Shown: in pieces, positions 7,820 to 16,619 of the stretch
Position numbering within the stretch: the stretch's first letter is position 1
Layout: each line of letters starts with the position of its first letter
DNA from: Rubellimicrobium arenae
GTDB taxonomy: Bacteria; Pseudomonadota; Alphaproteobacteria; Rhodobacterales; Rhodobacteraceae
Direction: 5' to 3'
NCBI RefSeq assembly: GCF_017916275.1
Contig: NZ_JAFMST010000001.1
Coordinates: forward strand, 62,001 to 126,000
DNA: 64,000 nt
The notes under the pieces: model-generated
Seen by the model: the letters and a program-made list of their open reading frames with translations, nothing else
Databases searched by the model: none
Told to the model about the DNA's origin: nothing
Made by a program: the position numbers and the translations under genes

Positions 7820-8829
7820 GCGGCGTAGGGCCTTTCCTGGATCAGCGTCCTTTCCAGGTAGTCGGGCTCCCGCGGGATCATGATTTCGCTGTTCCAGATC
7901 ATCTGCAGCCGTCCCCGGTCTCCGAAGTAGTCCGGTTCGATGATGACGCAGACCAGACGGGGGCGGTGGCGGACCTGACGGCCGTCATGGAGCGACAGGC
8001 AGGTCAGGCCAATCTTGGGCAGTCGGAAGCTGAGCCGCCCCGTTGGCGTAAGGTTCACGAGGTCCACCTGTTCGCCCCCGCGCAGATACGAGGCTGTCTG
8101 CTGATCCTTTGGCGCGCATTGCTGGCTATGGCGGGACCAGTTCGATGGCAGCAGCGGCATGACCTTGGCCTCCCATTCCGCGTCATAGGTGCCCGTCAGG
8201 CCGGATCGGGGGCTCCAGTGGATGGGGATGGCCGAGAAGCCGGCCGGCCTGCTCGGATCGGCGGGATCGATGACCTGAGGAAGCCGGTCGCCTTCGCGGG
8301 CTGCCGCCGCTCCGAATGCCCCTGTCCCACAAGGGTTCCGGGCCTCGTAAAGGTGGTCGCGCGGATTAGTGGCGGTCCGGTGATAGCCGCCGAGGGCATT
8401 CTGCCAGGTGATGGGAACGGTCTGCGCCGGATTGGCCGGCCCGATGGCCAATCGGCTCCCGCCGCGGTCCACCCAGAACCGAGGGCCGTGAAGCTCGACC
8501 TGCTTGGTGATCCCGCCGAGCCGGAAGCCCGCGCCGAAGCGCGTCGTCGGCCGGCCGTCGGGCGCAAAGCCCGTTGCGTTCAGCACGATGTCCGTGGTCG
8601 GCCGGAGCGGCAGGATATCGGCCTCGTACCGCAGGGAGGGGTTCCCCGGATCGCCGGAAAAGGTCGGCAAGGTTCGCACCGGCTCCTGTTCGTCGGCCAA
8701 CTCGACGTCGCCATCGTAGGACACCTCGAACGTCCCCTTGATGCCCACCAGCCAGGCATGGACGCCAGCCTGATCCCTCCACCAGAGACCGTCCGCCGTG
8801 TAGGGAGTCTGGTTGACGGTCGCCCACAT
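7816..8829 (-). CDS. DUF2169 domain protein (T6SS effector-loading adaptor family)
   Basis: This 337-residue protein matches the DUF2169 family: an N-terminal N-Q-T-P-Y-x-A-D segment, WWRDQAGVHAWLVGIKGTFEV, a RPTTDIVLNATGFAPDG strand pair, then GPRFWVDRGG, NALGGYH, RNPCGTGAFG and a FSAIPIHWSPRSGLTGTYD block. These elements are diagnostic in my experience of this family. DUF2169 proteins are linked genetically to PAAR-like DUF4150 proteins and are thought to help mount effectors on the secretion spike. It begins 27 bases after the DUF6484 gene and overlaps the ketosynthase-like gene by 4 bases. There is no signal peptide, consistent with a cytoplasmic chaperone role. Confidence 0.85.
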   Translation of the reverse strand: MWATVNQTPYTADGLWWRDQAGVHAWLVGIKGTFEVSYDGDVELADEQEPVRTLPTFSGDPGNPSLRYEADILPLRPTTDIVLNATGFAPDGRPTTRFGAGFRLGGITKQVELHGPRFWVDRGGSRLAIGPANPAQTVPITWQNALGGYHRTATNPRDHLYEARNPCGTGAFGAAAAREGDRLPQVIDPADPSRPAGFSAIPIHWSPRSGLTGTYDAEWEAKVMPLLPSNWSRHSQQCAPKDQQTASYLRGGEQVDLVNLTPTGRLSFRLPKIGLTCLSLHDGRQVRHRPRLVCVIIEPDYFGDRGRLQMIWNSEIMIPREPDYLERTLIQERPYAA

Positions 8830-8856
8830 CCTGTTGCCACACCCTGTCGGCCGCGA

Positions 8857-9288
8857 TCAGTTCAACTGGACCGACCCGCCCTTGATGCGATTGCTTCCCG
8901 ACGACCGGCTCAGCAGGTCGGTGCCTCGGATCGAGATGCGGCCGTCCTCGAACATCGTGATGCTCGCTTCCCCGCAGCGCAGTTCGATGCGCCTCCGCGC
9001 CTCCAGTCGGACGATCTCGCCGTCGCCGACCACCGTGACCTCGCTCGTGCCCGGACCTGGCCGCACCAGCCGTCCGACGACGATCGGGCGGAGCGGGTCG
9101 CCTTCCATGAACATGATCGCCACCTCGGCGCCGATGTCGTCGGTCCCCAGGGCCTGAAGGCTCTTCGCCTGGATGGCGACGTCCCTTGGATTGCCAGGAA
9201 ACACGACGCTGGGCGCTCCATCCTCAAAGCCAAGGATCATGCCCAGCACGACGCCCTCGATGCGGGCTTCAGAATCCAGCCGAACCAT
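8857..9288 (-). CDS. DUF6484 domain protein of the T6SS cassette
   Basis: This 143-residue protein has the family's two blocks: an N-terminal GVVLGMILGFEDGAPSVVFPG segment followed by a G-D-P-x-R-P-I-V-V-G element, and a C-terminal LRCGEASITMFEDGRISIRG then SRSSGSNRIKGGSVQLN. The C-terminal block resembles the beta-helical repeats of spike components. It is the first gene of the cassette and therefore nearest the likely promoter in 9289-9771. The role is presumed to be in assembly or loading of the spike complex; the exact function is not established to my knowledge. Confidence 0.8.
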   Translation of the reverse strand: MVRLDSEARIEGVVLGMILGFEDGAPSVVFPGNPRDVAIQAKSLQALGTDDIGAEVAIMFMEGDPLRPIVVGRLVRPGPGTSEVTVVGDGEIVRLEARRRIELRCGEASITMFEDGRISIRGTDLLSRSSGSNRIKGGSVQLN

Positions 9289-9771
9289 GGCGCCATCGCC
9301 TCAGCCGCTTTCAATTCACGAGAACGAGCGTAAACCCGGGTCTGGATCGGCACAAGCGCGATGTTCCGGCATCGAGGCAGTCGGGCTCTGGCCAGGAGCA
9401 TCGGATCTCGGAATCGAACGGGAATGGTCCGGTTGGACGTCGGGTCATCAGGGGACCCAGCGAGGAACGTGGATCTGGTCGGCGTCCGGAGGGGCGGAAC
9501 AACGCGGTGGCTTGGCCCGTTTCCGCTTGGCTGCCCGCGACATCTGTGCCGCAAGGACGGCAATTTGCATGAGCATCATGGCTCGCGCCCAAGATATGGA
9601 GCCTCGGGCGGTTGGGATGCGTGGAGCGGACGGTGCCGCCGAGCGGATTATGGTCGGCAGAGCCGGCGCAGGCGCTCAGGGCGGACTTGGGTCATGACTG
9701 GCCCGCCGAGAGGAGTGTGGGATGTCGATCGTCAATTGTTCGTTCCGTTTCCGAAAGGCCTGAGTGCAACG
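9289..9771. other. Intergenic region between the T6SS cassette and the CDF gene
   Basis: About 480 bases lie between two divergently oriented genes. The stretch should hold the promoters for both directions, but I could not pick out convincing -35/-10 boxes. Open frames here are arginine- and proline-rich and resemble chance translations of GC-rich DNA, so none is called. Confidence 0.5.
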
Positions 9772-10668
9772 ATGACCACTCATCGGCACGGCCCGGGCGA
9801 CGCTGCCCATGATCACGACCATCATGGTGGGGGGGACGAGAGGCGCCTGTTGAGCGCGCTTGTCCTGACCGGTGGCTTCATGATGGCAGAAGCGGTCGCG
9901 GGAGTGGTGTCCGGCTCGCTCGCGCTGATCGCTGACGCCGGGCACATGCTCACTGATACGGCGGCGCTGGGCCTGTCGTGGTGGGCGGCCCGGGTCGCCC
10001 GCCAGCCGGCGACGCCCGAGCGGACCTTCGGACAGCATCGCTTCCAGGTCCTCGCGGCGCTGGTGAACGGCTCGGGGCTGATGGTCATCGCGTTCTGGAT
10101 CGCGGTCGAGGCCGTCCGCCGCCTGGCTGCGCCGGTCGAGGTGCTGGGGGGTACGATGCTGACGGTCGCGATCCTTGGCCTCATGGTCAACGTCGCGTCG
10201 TTCCTGATCCTGCATGGCGGCTCGCACGGGAACCTCAACATGCGTGGCGCCCTGCTCCATGTGGTCGGGGACATGCTCGGATCGGCGGCGGCGATCCTCG
10301 CGGCAGTCGTGATCCTGCTGACCGGCTGGACGCCCGCCGACCCGCTGCTATCGGTTCTGGTGGCCGTCCTGATCCTGCGGAGCGCCTGGACCATTGCGTC
10401 GGATGCCTGGCACATCCTCATGGAAGGCACGCCGGAGGGCTTCGATCCCGCTCGCCTCAAGGCTGATCTGATGGCCCATGTGCCGGGCGTGGAAGAGGTC
10501 AGCCATGTCCATCTCTGGTCCCTGACGCCCGATCGGCCACTCGTGACGTTGGATGCGCGCATTTCGGCCGAGGCGGACCATGAGGTGGTCCTTGGGGACC
10601 TCCGCAAGCGCCTGGCCTCCGTTCACCATCTGGCGCACGCCACGATCGAACTCAGCCGGACCGGTTGA
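9772..10668 (+). CDS. Cation diffusion facilitator, zinc exporter (ZitB/CzcD-like)
   Basis: This 298-residue inner-membrane transporter has a histidine-rich N terminus (HRHGPGDAAHDHDHHGG) and six hydrophobic segments. The transport-site motifs are visible: DAGHMLTDTAAL in the second membrane segment and HVVGDMLGSAAA in the fifth, each giving an H-x-x-x-D pair. That pairing is typical of Zn2+-specific CDF members exchanging Zn2+ for H+. A soluble metallochaperone-like domain follows, with VEEVSHVHLWSL. The ATG at 9772 was chosen because the His-rich segment starts directly after it; longer readings upstream are low complexity. It stands alone, so regulation cannot be inferred. Confidence 0.88.
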   Translation: MTTHRHGPGDAAHDHDHHGGGDERRLLSALVLTGGFMMAEAVAGVVSGSLALIADAGHMLTDTAALGLSWWAARVARQPATPERTFGQHRFQVLAALVNGSGLMVIAFWIAVEAVRRLAAPVEVLGGTMLTVAILGLMVNVASFLILHGGSHGNLNMRGALLHVVGDMLGSAAAILAAVVILLTGWTPADPLLSVLVAVLILRSAWTIASDAWHILMEGTPEGFDPARLKADLMAHVPGVEEVSHVHLWSLTPDRPLVTLDARISAEADHEVVLGDLRKRLASVHHLAHATIELSRTG

Positions 10669-11590
10669 TCCGAACTCGGAGGTCCGGCCCAGCATGACGG
10701 CAACGTCCCGGTCCGACTGAGCTCTGGCGCCGGAAGCCGTTCCAGCGACGATCAGTTGGTATGTGCCCCAAAGTCGGACGAGGCCGATGCGGTAGACTGG
10801 CCTCTGCCGGACGCGGCAGCGCCTGTCCCATCCTTTGCTGCTGGCATGGGTTCAGATCGCCCTTCGGTCGAACGGAGCAGGCTGCCGGACCGCCATGTCA
10901 CCCGCCCAACAGGGACCATGCTCGCAGGTCATCGTAGAAGATCGGTCTGGAGCGAAGACCTGTTCTTCGCCCGCGGAAGGCTCGGATGGCAACCCGCTGC
11001 GCGGGAAGAGCCGCCGCCTGGCGCTCCGATACTGTCAGGATCGCCGAAGGCGGCTTGCTCCGACCAGCACCCAGATCCCTGTGCCCTTGCTTCTATTCGG
11101 TATGACCGAGGCGGGACTGGCACGCCCCCGAGGTTCTGGTTTCGCAGAGCATGGTGCTTCTGTCTGCCTTCCGCTCCGCCCCTGAGGCGCTCGACGCCGC
11201 TGGGCGGCGCGGCCTGCGCCGATGACGTCGTCATGTGGCGGACCGTCATGGCATCACGGGGGGGGCCGTTGTGCCTGCGGCTCATCGCAGGCCCATCTGG
11301 CAGACCTGGACTTCCCGAGTTCCAACACCCTTGGACTATCGGCGGATCCGGCGTCCTGATCGACCTGCAGGGCGTCAGGCGGTCGATCAGATCTGTCTGC
11401 AGGATAGAGACGCGGACCCCGCTGCTGGCCGCAAGGCAGGGTAGTTCAGGCGTTTCTGCCCGGCTGACGTCTTCTTTGGATCCTCAAGGCCCTTTGAGCA
11501 GACCTGCTGATCGTGAGGGACCATGCGGCCGGAGCTCCGAAGGCCGGCGGCTGCCGACCTTCGGATCCCAGGGAAGCGACCGTTCGTCTA
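10669..11590. other. Long stretch without a convincing gene
   Basis: About 920 bases separate the CDF gene from the cold-shock gene. Open frames on both strands (for example 10756-11754 on the plus strand) are rich in Arg, Pro, Ser and Gly, have no motif or plausible ribosome binding site, and one runs through the antisense strand of the cold-shock gene. Apart from the hairpin at 11536-11565 I see nothing. The region could be decayed sequence. Confidence 0.5.
11536..11565 (-). terminator. Hairpin downstream of the double cold-shock gene
   Basis: TCCGAAGG (11536-11543) and CCTTCGGA (11558-11565) are perfectly complementary, and CGGC/GCCG extends the stem inside after a single mismatch. The structure lies 25 bases beyond the stop of the minus-strand cold-shock gene. 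No T tract follows, so factor-independent termination is uncertain; 3'-end protection is equally possible. Confidence 0.5.
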
Positions 11591-12094
11591 TCAGTCGTCC
11601 GCGCGGAGATTGGTCGCGGCCAGCTTGCCGCTCCGGCTATCGCGCTCAAGGTCGAAGGAAACAGTCTGGCCCTCGCGGAGGTCATGCATGCCAGCGCGCT
11701 CAACGGCCGAAACGTGGACGAAAACGTCATCGCCGCCCGCTTCCGGCGCGATGAAGCCGAAGCCTTTGGACGCGTTGTACCATTTCACGGTGCCCCGGCC
11801 GCTTCCTTCGACCTGCCGGGAGCCACCCCCACGGGGGCCGGCCGACGGACGAGGGGCCGATCGCATGCCGCCGCCCGGCGCGGACCCTGTCAGCCGCAGG
11901 TTGGTCGCCGAGATCTTTCCGGACCGACGGTCAGTCTCGAGTTCGAAGGCGACAAGATCGCCCTCATTGAGGTCCCGCAGACCTGCCCGTTCGAGGGCGG
12001 TGGCGTGCACAAAAACGTCTTGGCCGCCATTGTCGGGCGCGATGAAGCCAAAGCCCTTCGCAGAGTTGAAGAACTTGACAGTACCGTTCGGCAT
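11591..12094 (-). CDS. Cold-shock protein with two cold-shock domains
   Basis: This 167-residue protein contains two CspA-type domains. The first (about residues 1-67) has [20 protein letters not shown] with RNP1 KGFGFIAP and RNP2 DVFVHATAL. The second (about residues 95-167) has [20 protein letters not shown] and [10 protein letters not shown] flexible linker rich in Gly, Pro, Ser and Arg joins them. Such proteins bind single-stranded RNA or DNA and act as RNA chaperones; the two-domain form is common in alphaproteobacteria. The ATG at 12094 is preceded by AGGAG at a good distance. It is monocistronic and has a long upstream region that could form a regulatory leader. Confidence 0.92.
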   Translation of the reverse strand: MPNGTVKFFNSAKGFGFIAPDNGGQDVFVHATALERAGLRDLNEGDLVAFELETDRRSGKISATNLRLTGSAPGGGMRSAPRPSAGPRGGGSRQVEGSGRGTVKWYNASKGFGFIAPEAGGDDVFVHVSAVERAGMHDLREGQTVSFDLERDSRSGKLAATNLRADD

Positions 12095-12715
12095 CTTGGA
12101 TCTCCTGTGGTCGCCTGCAGGCTGTAGCATTGGCTTCGCCCCATGGCAAAGAGGGCGTCTTGCCTTATGAATGGACGTAGATCGGGGGCCTTTGTATTTT
12201 CTGCAAGAGCGTTGCGCCCGGGCACCCATGAACACGGCGCAAGATCGTTCAAGGGCAGGGTGGGGCGCAGGGTCTGCTCACCGTCCTTCTGGATGAAGGT
12301 GACGATCTGAGCCGTCCGGGCCCACAAGGCTGAACTCCGCCGAGATGACCGACCAGACTGGGCAAGGTCGTAGGCCGATCATCGCTGACTCTCGATGAAC
12401 GGCAATGTGCTCCCGCCATTGAGCCATGGTGCCGTCGTGCGATCGGTCCCTTATGCCGAGCTCTGTGCATCGGCCCCGACCACCAGTTCCTGCGCAAGGC
12501 GCGACGCCTCTCACGCCCGTCAGGCGCCGGACCGACCTGCGACTCCTGCGGCGTGACCTCCCTGACGCGGCGACTGAGTTGGATGTCGGACCCGACACTG
12601 GTGCGAACGCCACCAGTGCCCCCGCTCGGGGTTCGACGGCCCCTTCTGATGGGGATCTCAGGCGGGGCAGGCACATTGCGCTGCCGCTCCGTGATCGCGG
12701 CGGCGACCGCGGTTG
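12095..12715. other. Intergenic region upstream of the double cold-shock gene
   Basis: About 620 bases without a convincing gene lie between the aminotransferase stop and the cold-shock start (both minus strand). It should contain the cold-shock promoter and possibly a long 5' leader, as cold-shock mRNAs often have. Open frames here lack motifs and ribosome binding sites. I see no clear promoter boxes. Confidence 0.45.
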
Positions 12716-14041
12716 TCAGGGCAGGTTCCTGAGCACGTCGCCCAGCGTTCCGATGAGCTGGTCGATCTCCGGTTTCGAGATGATGAGCGGAGGTGACATG
12801 GCGATGATGTCACCGGTGGTGCGGATCAGGACGCCCTTGTCGTAGGCGTCGAGGAAGGCCTGGAAGGCGCGCTTGGTCGGCTGGCCCGCGATCGGCTCCA
12901 GCTCGACGGCGCCGATGAGGCCCATGTTCCGGATGTCGATCACATGCGGCAACCCCCTGAGGGAGTGCAGCGCGTCCTCCCAGTACGGGGCGAGATCCCT
13001 GGCCCGCTCGAACAGGCCCTCCTCGCGGTAGGTCTCCAGCGTCGCGAGGCCTGCCGCCGAGGCGATCGGGTTTCCTGAATAGGTATAGCCATGGAACAGT
13101 TCGATCAGGTGCTCGGGCCCCTGCATGAAGGCGTCATGGACATCGGCCGTGGTCAGGACCGCCCCCATCGGAATGACCCCGTTGGTCAGGCCCTTCGCCG
13201 TCGTCACCAGGTCGGGCGTCACGCCGAAGTGCTGGGCGGCAAAGGCCGAGCCCAGCCGGCCGAACCCGGTGATCACTTCATCGAAGATCAGGAGGATGCC
13301 GTGCTTTCTCGTGATCGCGCGCAACTTCTCAAGATAGCCCTTGGGCGGCAGCAGCACGCCGGTCGAGCCCGCCATCGGCTCCACGATGACAGCGGCGATG
13401 GTGTCGGCTCCGTGCAGCGCGATGATCCGCTCGAGATCATCGGCCAGATGCGCCCCATGCTCCGGTTGGCCGCGGGTGAAGGCGTTGCGATCCGGAAGGT
13501 GCGTGTGGGGCAGGTGGTCCACGCCGGACAGCAGCGAGCCGAAGACCCGGCGATTGTTGACGATTCCACCGACCGAGATGCCGCCGAAGTTCACGCCGTG
13601 GTAGCCCCGCTCGCGCCCGATCAGACGGGTGCGCTGGCCCTCGCCCCGCGCCCGGTGATAGGCCAGCGCCAGCTTCAGCGCCGTCTCCACCGACTCGGAG
13701 CCCGAGTTGGTGTAGAAGACGTGCGCCATGCCCTCGGGCGCGATGTCGATGAGCCGGTTCGCCAGTTCGAAGGCGAGCGGATGGCCCATCTGGAACGCCG
13801 GCGCGTAGTCGAGCTCGGCCGCCTGCCGTTGGATCGCTTCGGTGATCCGGGGGCGGCAGTGCCCGGCGTTGCAGCACCAGAGCCCGGCGGTGCCGTCCAG
13901 GACCTGACGCCCGTCCGAGGTGGTGTAGTGCATGTCCTTGGCCGCCACGAACATGCGCGGCGCTTTCTTGAACTGCCGGTTGGCCGTGAACGGCATCCAG
14001 AAGGCATTGAGGTCGTTCGGAGCAGAAGCGCGGTCGAGCAT
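12716..14041 (-). CDS. Class III omega-amino acid:pyruvate aminotransferase
   Basis: This 441-residue PLP enzyme transfers an amino group from an omega-amino acid or amine to pyruvate. Family hallmarks are the opening NAFWMPFTANRQFKKAPRM, the substrate-pocket segment GTAGLWCCNAGHCRP, TNSGSESVETALK for cofactor phosphate binding, LIFDEVITGFGR with the PLP-nitrogen aspartate at 254, and TTAKGLTNG with the Schiff-base lysine at 283. The length is normal. It is the last gene of module A, 33 bases after an SDR gene on the same strand. The W-C-C variation and the N terminus fit the beta-alanine/taurine-type subgroup. The actual substrate in this catabolic setting is unknown. Confidence 0.88.
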   Translation of the reverse strand: MLDRASAPNDLNAFWMPFTANRQFKKAPRMFVAAKDMHYTTSDGRQVLDGTAGLWCCNAGHCRPRITEAIQRQAAELDYAPAFQMGHPLAFELANRLIDIAPEGMAHVFYTNSGSESVETALKLALAYHRARGEGQRTRLIGRERGYHGVNFGGISVGGIVNNRRVFGSLLSGVDHLPHTHLPDRNAFTRGQPEHGAHLADDLERIIALHGADTIAAVIVEPMAGSTGVLLPPKGYLEKLRAITRKHGILLIFDEVITGFGRLGSAFAAQHFGVTPDLVTTAKGLTNGVIPMGAVLTTADVHDAFMQGPEHLIELFHGYTYSGNPIASAAGLATLETYREEGLFERARDLAPYWEDALHSLRGLPHVIDIRNMGLIGAVELEPIAGQPTKRAFQAFLDAYDKGVLIRTTGDIIAMSPPLIISKPEIDQLIGTLGDVLRNLP

Positions 14042-14074
14042 GAGACCCTCTTGGGTTCGGACAACGAAAGGGGT

Positions 14075-14827
14075 TCAGGCGACAGCTTGGGCCCCGGTGA
14101 TCTCGACCAGCGAGCCACACATGAAGGCGGCCTCGTCCGAGGCGAGGAAGGCCACCAGCGCCGCGACTTCCTCGGGCTTGCCGATGCGTCCGAAGGGCAC
14201 GAGCCGGTCAAGATCGGCGATGGTGCGGCCTGACCGCTTCACGCCCGCCTCCAGCATGGGCGTGTGGATTTCGCCGGGGCAGACGGCATTCACGCGAATC
14301 TTCTGGGGCGCGTAGTCGCGGGCGAGGTTCTGGGTGAAGCTCGCCACCGCCGCCTTGGTCACGTTGTAGGCGATGTGATTCGGTGCGGGATGGAGGCCCC
14401 ACTGGGACGCCGTGTTGACGATGGCGCCGCCGCCGGCCTCGATCATGGCGGGCAGCGCCGCGCGGCACAGGTGGAACATCGCATCGAGGTTCACGGCGAA
14501 GGACAGCCGCCAGTCGTCCTCCGAGATCGCCAGGAGGTTCCCACGCCGGTTGATGCCGGCGTTGTTGCACAGGACGTCGATGCGACCTTCTCGCGCCAGG
14601 ACGTCCGCGATGATGGCCCGGCAACCCTCGGGGGTCGCGATGTCGCTGGCGAAGGCGCGCGCCGTGCCGCCGGTGGAGCGGATCGAAGCGGCCGTGACCT
14701 CAGCCCCTTCGGCGTTCACGTCGCAGACGACGACGGCCGCGCCCTCCTGCGCGAGGCGCTGGCAGATGGCCGAGCCGATGCCGCCCGCGGCCCCGGTGAC
14801 GATGGCGGTCCTATTGGTAAAGCGCAC
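14075..14827 (-). CDS. SDR-family NAD(P)-dependent oxidoreductase
   Basis: This 250-residue classical short-chain dehydrogenase carries the nucleotide motif TGAAGGIGSA near residue 11, the NNAG motif (LCNNAGI), the catalytic Ser in VNTASQWG and the catalytic Tyr-x3-Lys in AYNVTKAAV. A GTG start at 14827 is chosen because AAGGAG sits 8 bases upstream and no ATG in frame precedes the Rossmann motif at a sensible distance; the natural N terminus then reads VRFTNRTAIV. It lies 11 bases after a second SDR gene. The substrate is not evident. In a hydroxyproline or amino acid operon it could reduce or oxidise a hydroxy- or keto-acid intermediate. Confidence 0.85.
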   Translation of the reverse strand: MRFTNRTAIVTGAAGGIGSAICQRLAQEGAAVVVCDVNAEGAEVTAASIRSTGGTARAFASDIATPEGCRAIIADVLAREGRIDVLCNNAGINRRGNLLAISEDDWRLSFAVNLDAMFHLCRAALPAMIEAGGGAIVNTASQWGLHPAPNHIAYNVTKAAVASFTQNLARDYAPQKIRVNAVCPGEIHTPMLEAGVKRSGRTIADLDRLVPFGRIGKPEEVAALVAFLASDEAAFMCGSLVEITGAQAVA

Positions 14828-14838
14828 TCGCAGACTCC

Positions 14839-15597
14839 TTATCTCAGATAGCTGCCGCCGTTGACGTCGAGCACCGCGCCGTTGAGCGAGACCTGCGAGG
14901 GGCGGAGCGCGAAGGCCACCAGTTCCCCGATCTCGGCGGGCTCGGCCATCTGGCCAACGGGAATGCCCGCCAACGCCGCTGCCTCGCCGTGGCGGGCGAT
15001 GAAGGCTTCGGCCATTTCGGTGCGGACCCAGCCGGGGGCGAGCGCGGTGGCTGTGATGCCCTCGGCCCCAAAGCTTTGGGCGATGGATTTGGTCAGGTTG
15101 ATGAGCGCCGCCTTGGAGGCGCCATAGGCCAGGGCGTCGGCACTGTAGCCCCGCTGCCCCGCGCGGCTGGCGATGTTGACGATGCGCCCTGGCCCATGCC
15201 GCCGGAAATGGGCGATGGCGCACTTGCACAGGTCAGCGGCCGAGAGGAGGTTCACCCGCATCTCGCGGTCCCAGGCCGATTGCCAATCAGGAAGGGGCGC
15301 TTCCACCGAGACCTCGGTGCGGATGCCGGCGTTATTGACGAGACCGTGCAGGCGTCCGCTGATTGCCTCGGCATCGACCCAGAGCTGGGTTGCGCCCCCA
15401 GGGGAGGACAGGTCGGCCTGCAGGCACCAACCCCGACCATCGATGGACCGGAGCAGCCGTTCGGCTCCGTCGCGGTCGCGCCCGTAATGGATGCCGACCC
15501 GCGCGCCCTCGGCGGCCAGGGCGACAGTGATCGCCCGTCCGATGGCTCCGGTCGCACCGGTCACCAGCACATTCAGGCCACTGAGCGGGGCGGTCAT
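14839..15597 (-). CDS. SDR-family oxidoreductase (FabG-like)
   Basis: This 252-residue short-chain dehydrogenase has TGATGAIGRA as the dinucleotide-binding loop, VNNAGIRTE, the catalytic Ser in VNIASRAGQ and AYGASKAAL for Tyr-x3-Lys, ending with the usual VLDVNGGSYLR. All catalytic residues are present. The ATG at 15597 overlaps the stop of the upstream proline-racemase-family gene (ATGA), so translation is coupled. It differs clearly from the SDR that follows it, so the pair is not a recent duplication. The substrate is unknown; its place in the operon suggests it acts on a product of the racemase-family or DapA-family enzyme. Confidence 0.85.
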   Translation of the reverse strand: MTAPLSGLNVLVTGATGAIGRAITVALAAEGARVGIHYGRDRDGAERLLRSIDGRGWCLQADLSSPGGATQLWVDAEAISGRLHGLVNNAGIRTEVSVEAPLPDWQSAWDREMRVNLLSAADLCKCAIAHFRRHGPGRIVNIASRAGQRGYSADALAYGASKAALINLTKSIAQSFGAEGITATALAPGWVRTEMAEAFIARHGEAAALAGIPVGQMAEPAEIGELVAFALRPSQVSLNGAVLDVNGGSYLR

Positions 15598-16619
15598 GGC
15601 TGGCCGACCTGCGGGCCCCAAGTGTCCGACAGCGCAAAACCCGTCGGGAAGGGGTCGTCCGGGCTCATCCACAGCTCCTCGCGGCCGTAGACCCAGGCGC
15701 TTCCGGTGATGCGCGGGCGGACCGCCGGGTAGGGCCCGACTGTTGTGGCCTCGATCACCTCGGCCCGGAACTCGCCGCCGATGATGCTGCGCGAGGTGCG
15801 GCCCTCGCCGGGGGCGATCTCGCCGCGGGCGTGCAGGACGGCAAGATTGGCCGAGCTTCCGGTTCCGCAGGGCGAACGGTCCACCCGGCCGGGCTTGAGC
15901 GTCGTGCAGGTCCGCACCGCTCCGTCGGCGGCGCGGCTGCGGAACATGACATAGGCGATGTCATTGAGGTCCGGGGCCTCGGGATGCGAGACCTGCACCT
16001 GATCGGCCAGCAACGCCTTGATGGCAATCCCGGCCTCGGCCAGCGCGCGGGCGTGCTCGGGCTCGATCGACAAGCCCACCTGATCCACGTCCACGATCGC
16101 GTAGAACACGCCCCCGAAGGCGATGTCGGCACGGATCATGCCCCAGTCGGGCGTTTGCACCACCTGATCCAGCGCGATGGTGAAGGCCGGCACGTTGTCG
16201 AGGCTCACCGAATGGCACCGCCCATTGGTGACGCGGGCGCGGGCCGTGACGAGCCCTGCGGGCGTGTCCAGCCGGACCACGGTCTCAGGCTCCTGCGCAG
16301 GAACGCGGCCCGACTCGATGAGCGCGGTCACCACGCAGATGCAGTTGCTCCCCGACATCGGATGCGCGCGGTCCGCTTGCAGGACGATGAAGCCCGCATG
16401 CGCCTCCGGATGGACGGGCGGGACGAGCAGATTGACCGACATGGCCACGTGGGCGCGCGGTTCGCCGGTCACGAACCGGCGGAGCGAGTCGTCCACGCGG
16501 TTGATGTGGTTCATCTTGTCGAGGAGCGTCGCGCCCGGGATCTCGGGCGCGCCGCCAACGATGACCTTGCCGATCTCGCCTTGGCAATGGACCAGCAGGA
16601 GTTCGAGCGATGCGGTCAT
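15594..16619 (-). CDS. Proline racemase/hydroxyproline epimerase family protein, Ser/Cys catalytic pair
   Basis: This 341-residue enzyme belongs to the PrpA/HypRE family, which epimerises or dehydrates proline and hydroxyproline isomers using two opposed acid/base residues. The first position, Cys in classical racemases, is Ser89 here (HPMSGSNCIC). The second is Cys251 in DRSPCGTGSS. Other landmarks are HCQGEIGKVIVGG at the start and FGGVFYAIVDVD in the middle. The Ser/Cys combination is known in the family and is associated with hydroxyproline epimerases rather than proline racemase, but I cannot fix the substrate. The start was set by the ATGA overlap with the preceding aldehyde dehydrogenase gene. 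Confidence 0.85.
   Translation of the reverse strand: MTASLELLLVHCQGEIGKVIVGGAPEIPGATLLDKMNHINRVDDSLRRFVTGEPRAHVAMSVNLLVPPVHPEAHAGFIVLQADRAHPMSGSNCICVVTALIESGRVPAQEPETVVRLDTPAGLVTARARVTNGRCHSVSLDNVPAFTIALDQVVQTPDWGMIRADIAFGGVFYAIVDVDQVGLSIEPEHARALAEAGIAIKALLADQVQVSHPEAPDLNDIAYVMFRSRAADGAVRTCTTLKPGRVDRSPCGTGSSANLAVLHARGEIAPGEGRTSRSIIGGEFRAEVIEATTVGPYPAVRPRITGSAWVYGREELWMSPDDPFPTGFALSDTWGPQVGQP

Noticed and set aside
10756-11754. A 332-residue plus-strand frame in the gap before the cold-shock gene
   Set aside because: No ribosome binding site or motif, scattered Arg/Pro/Ser composition, and its 3' part is antisense to the cold-shock gene.
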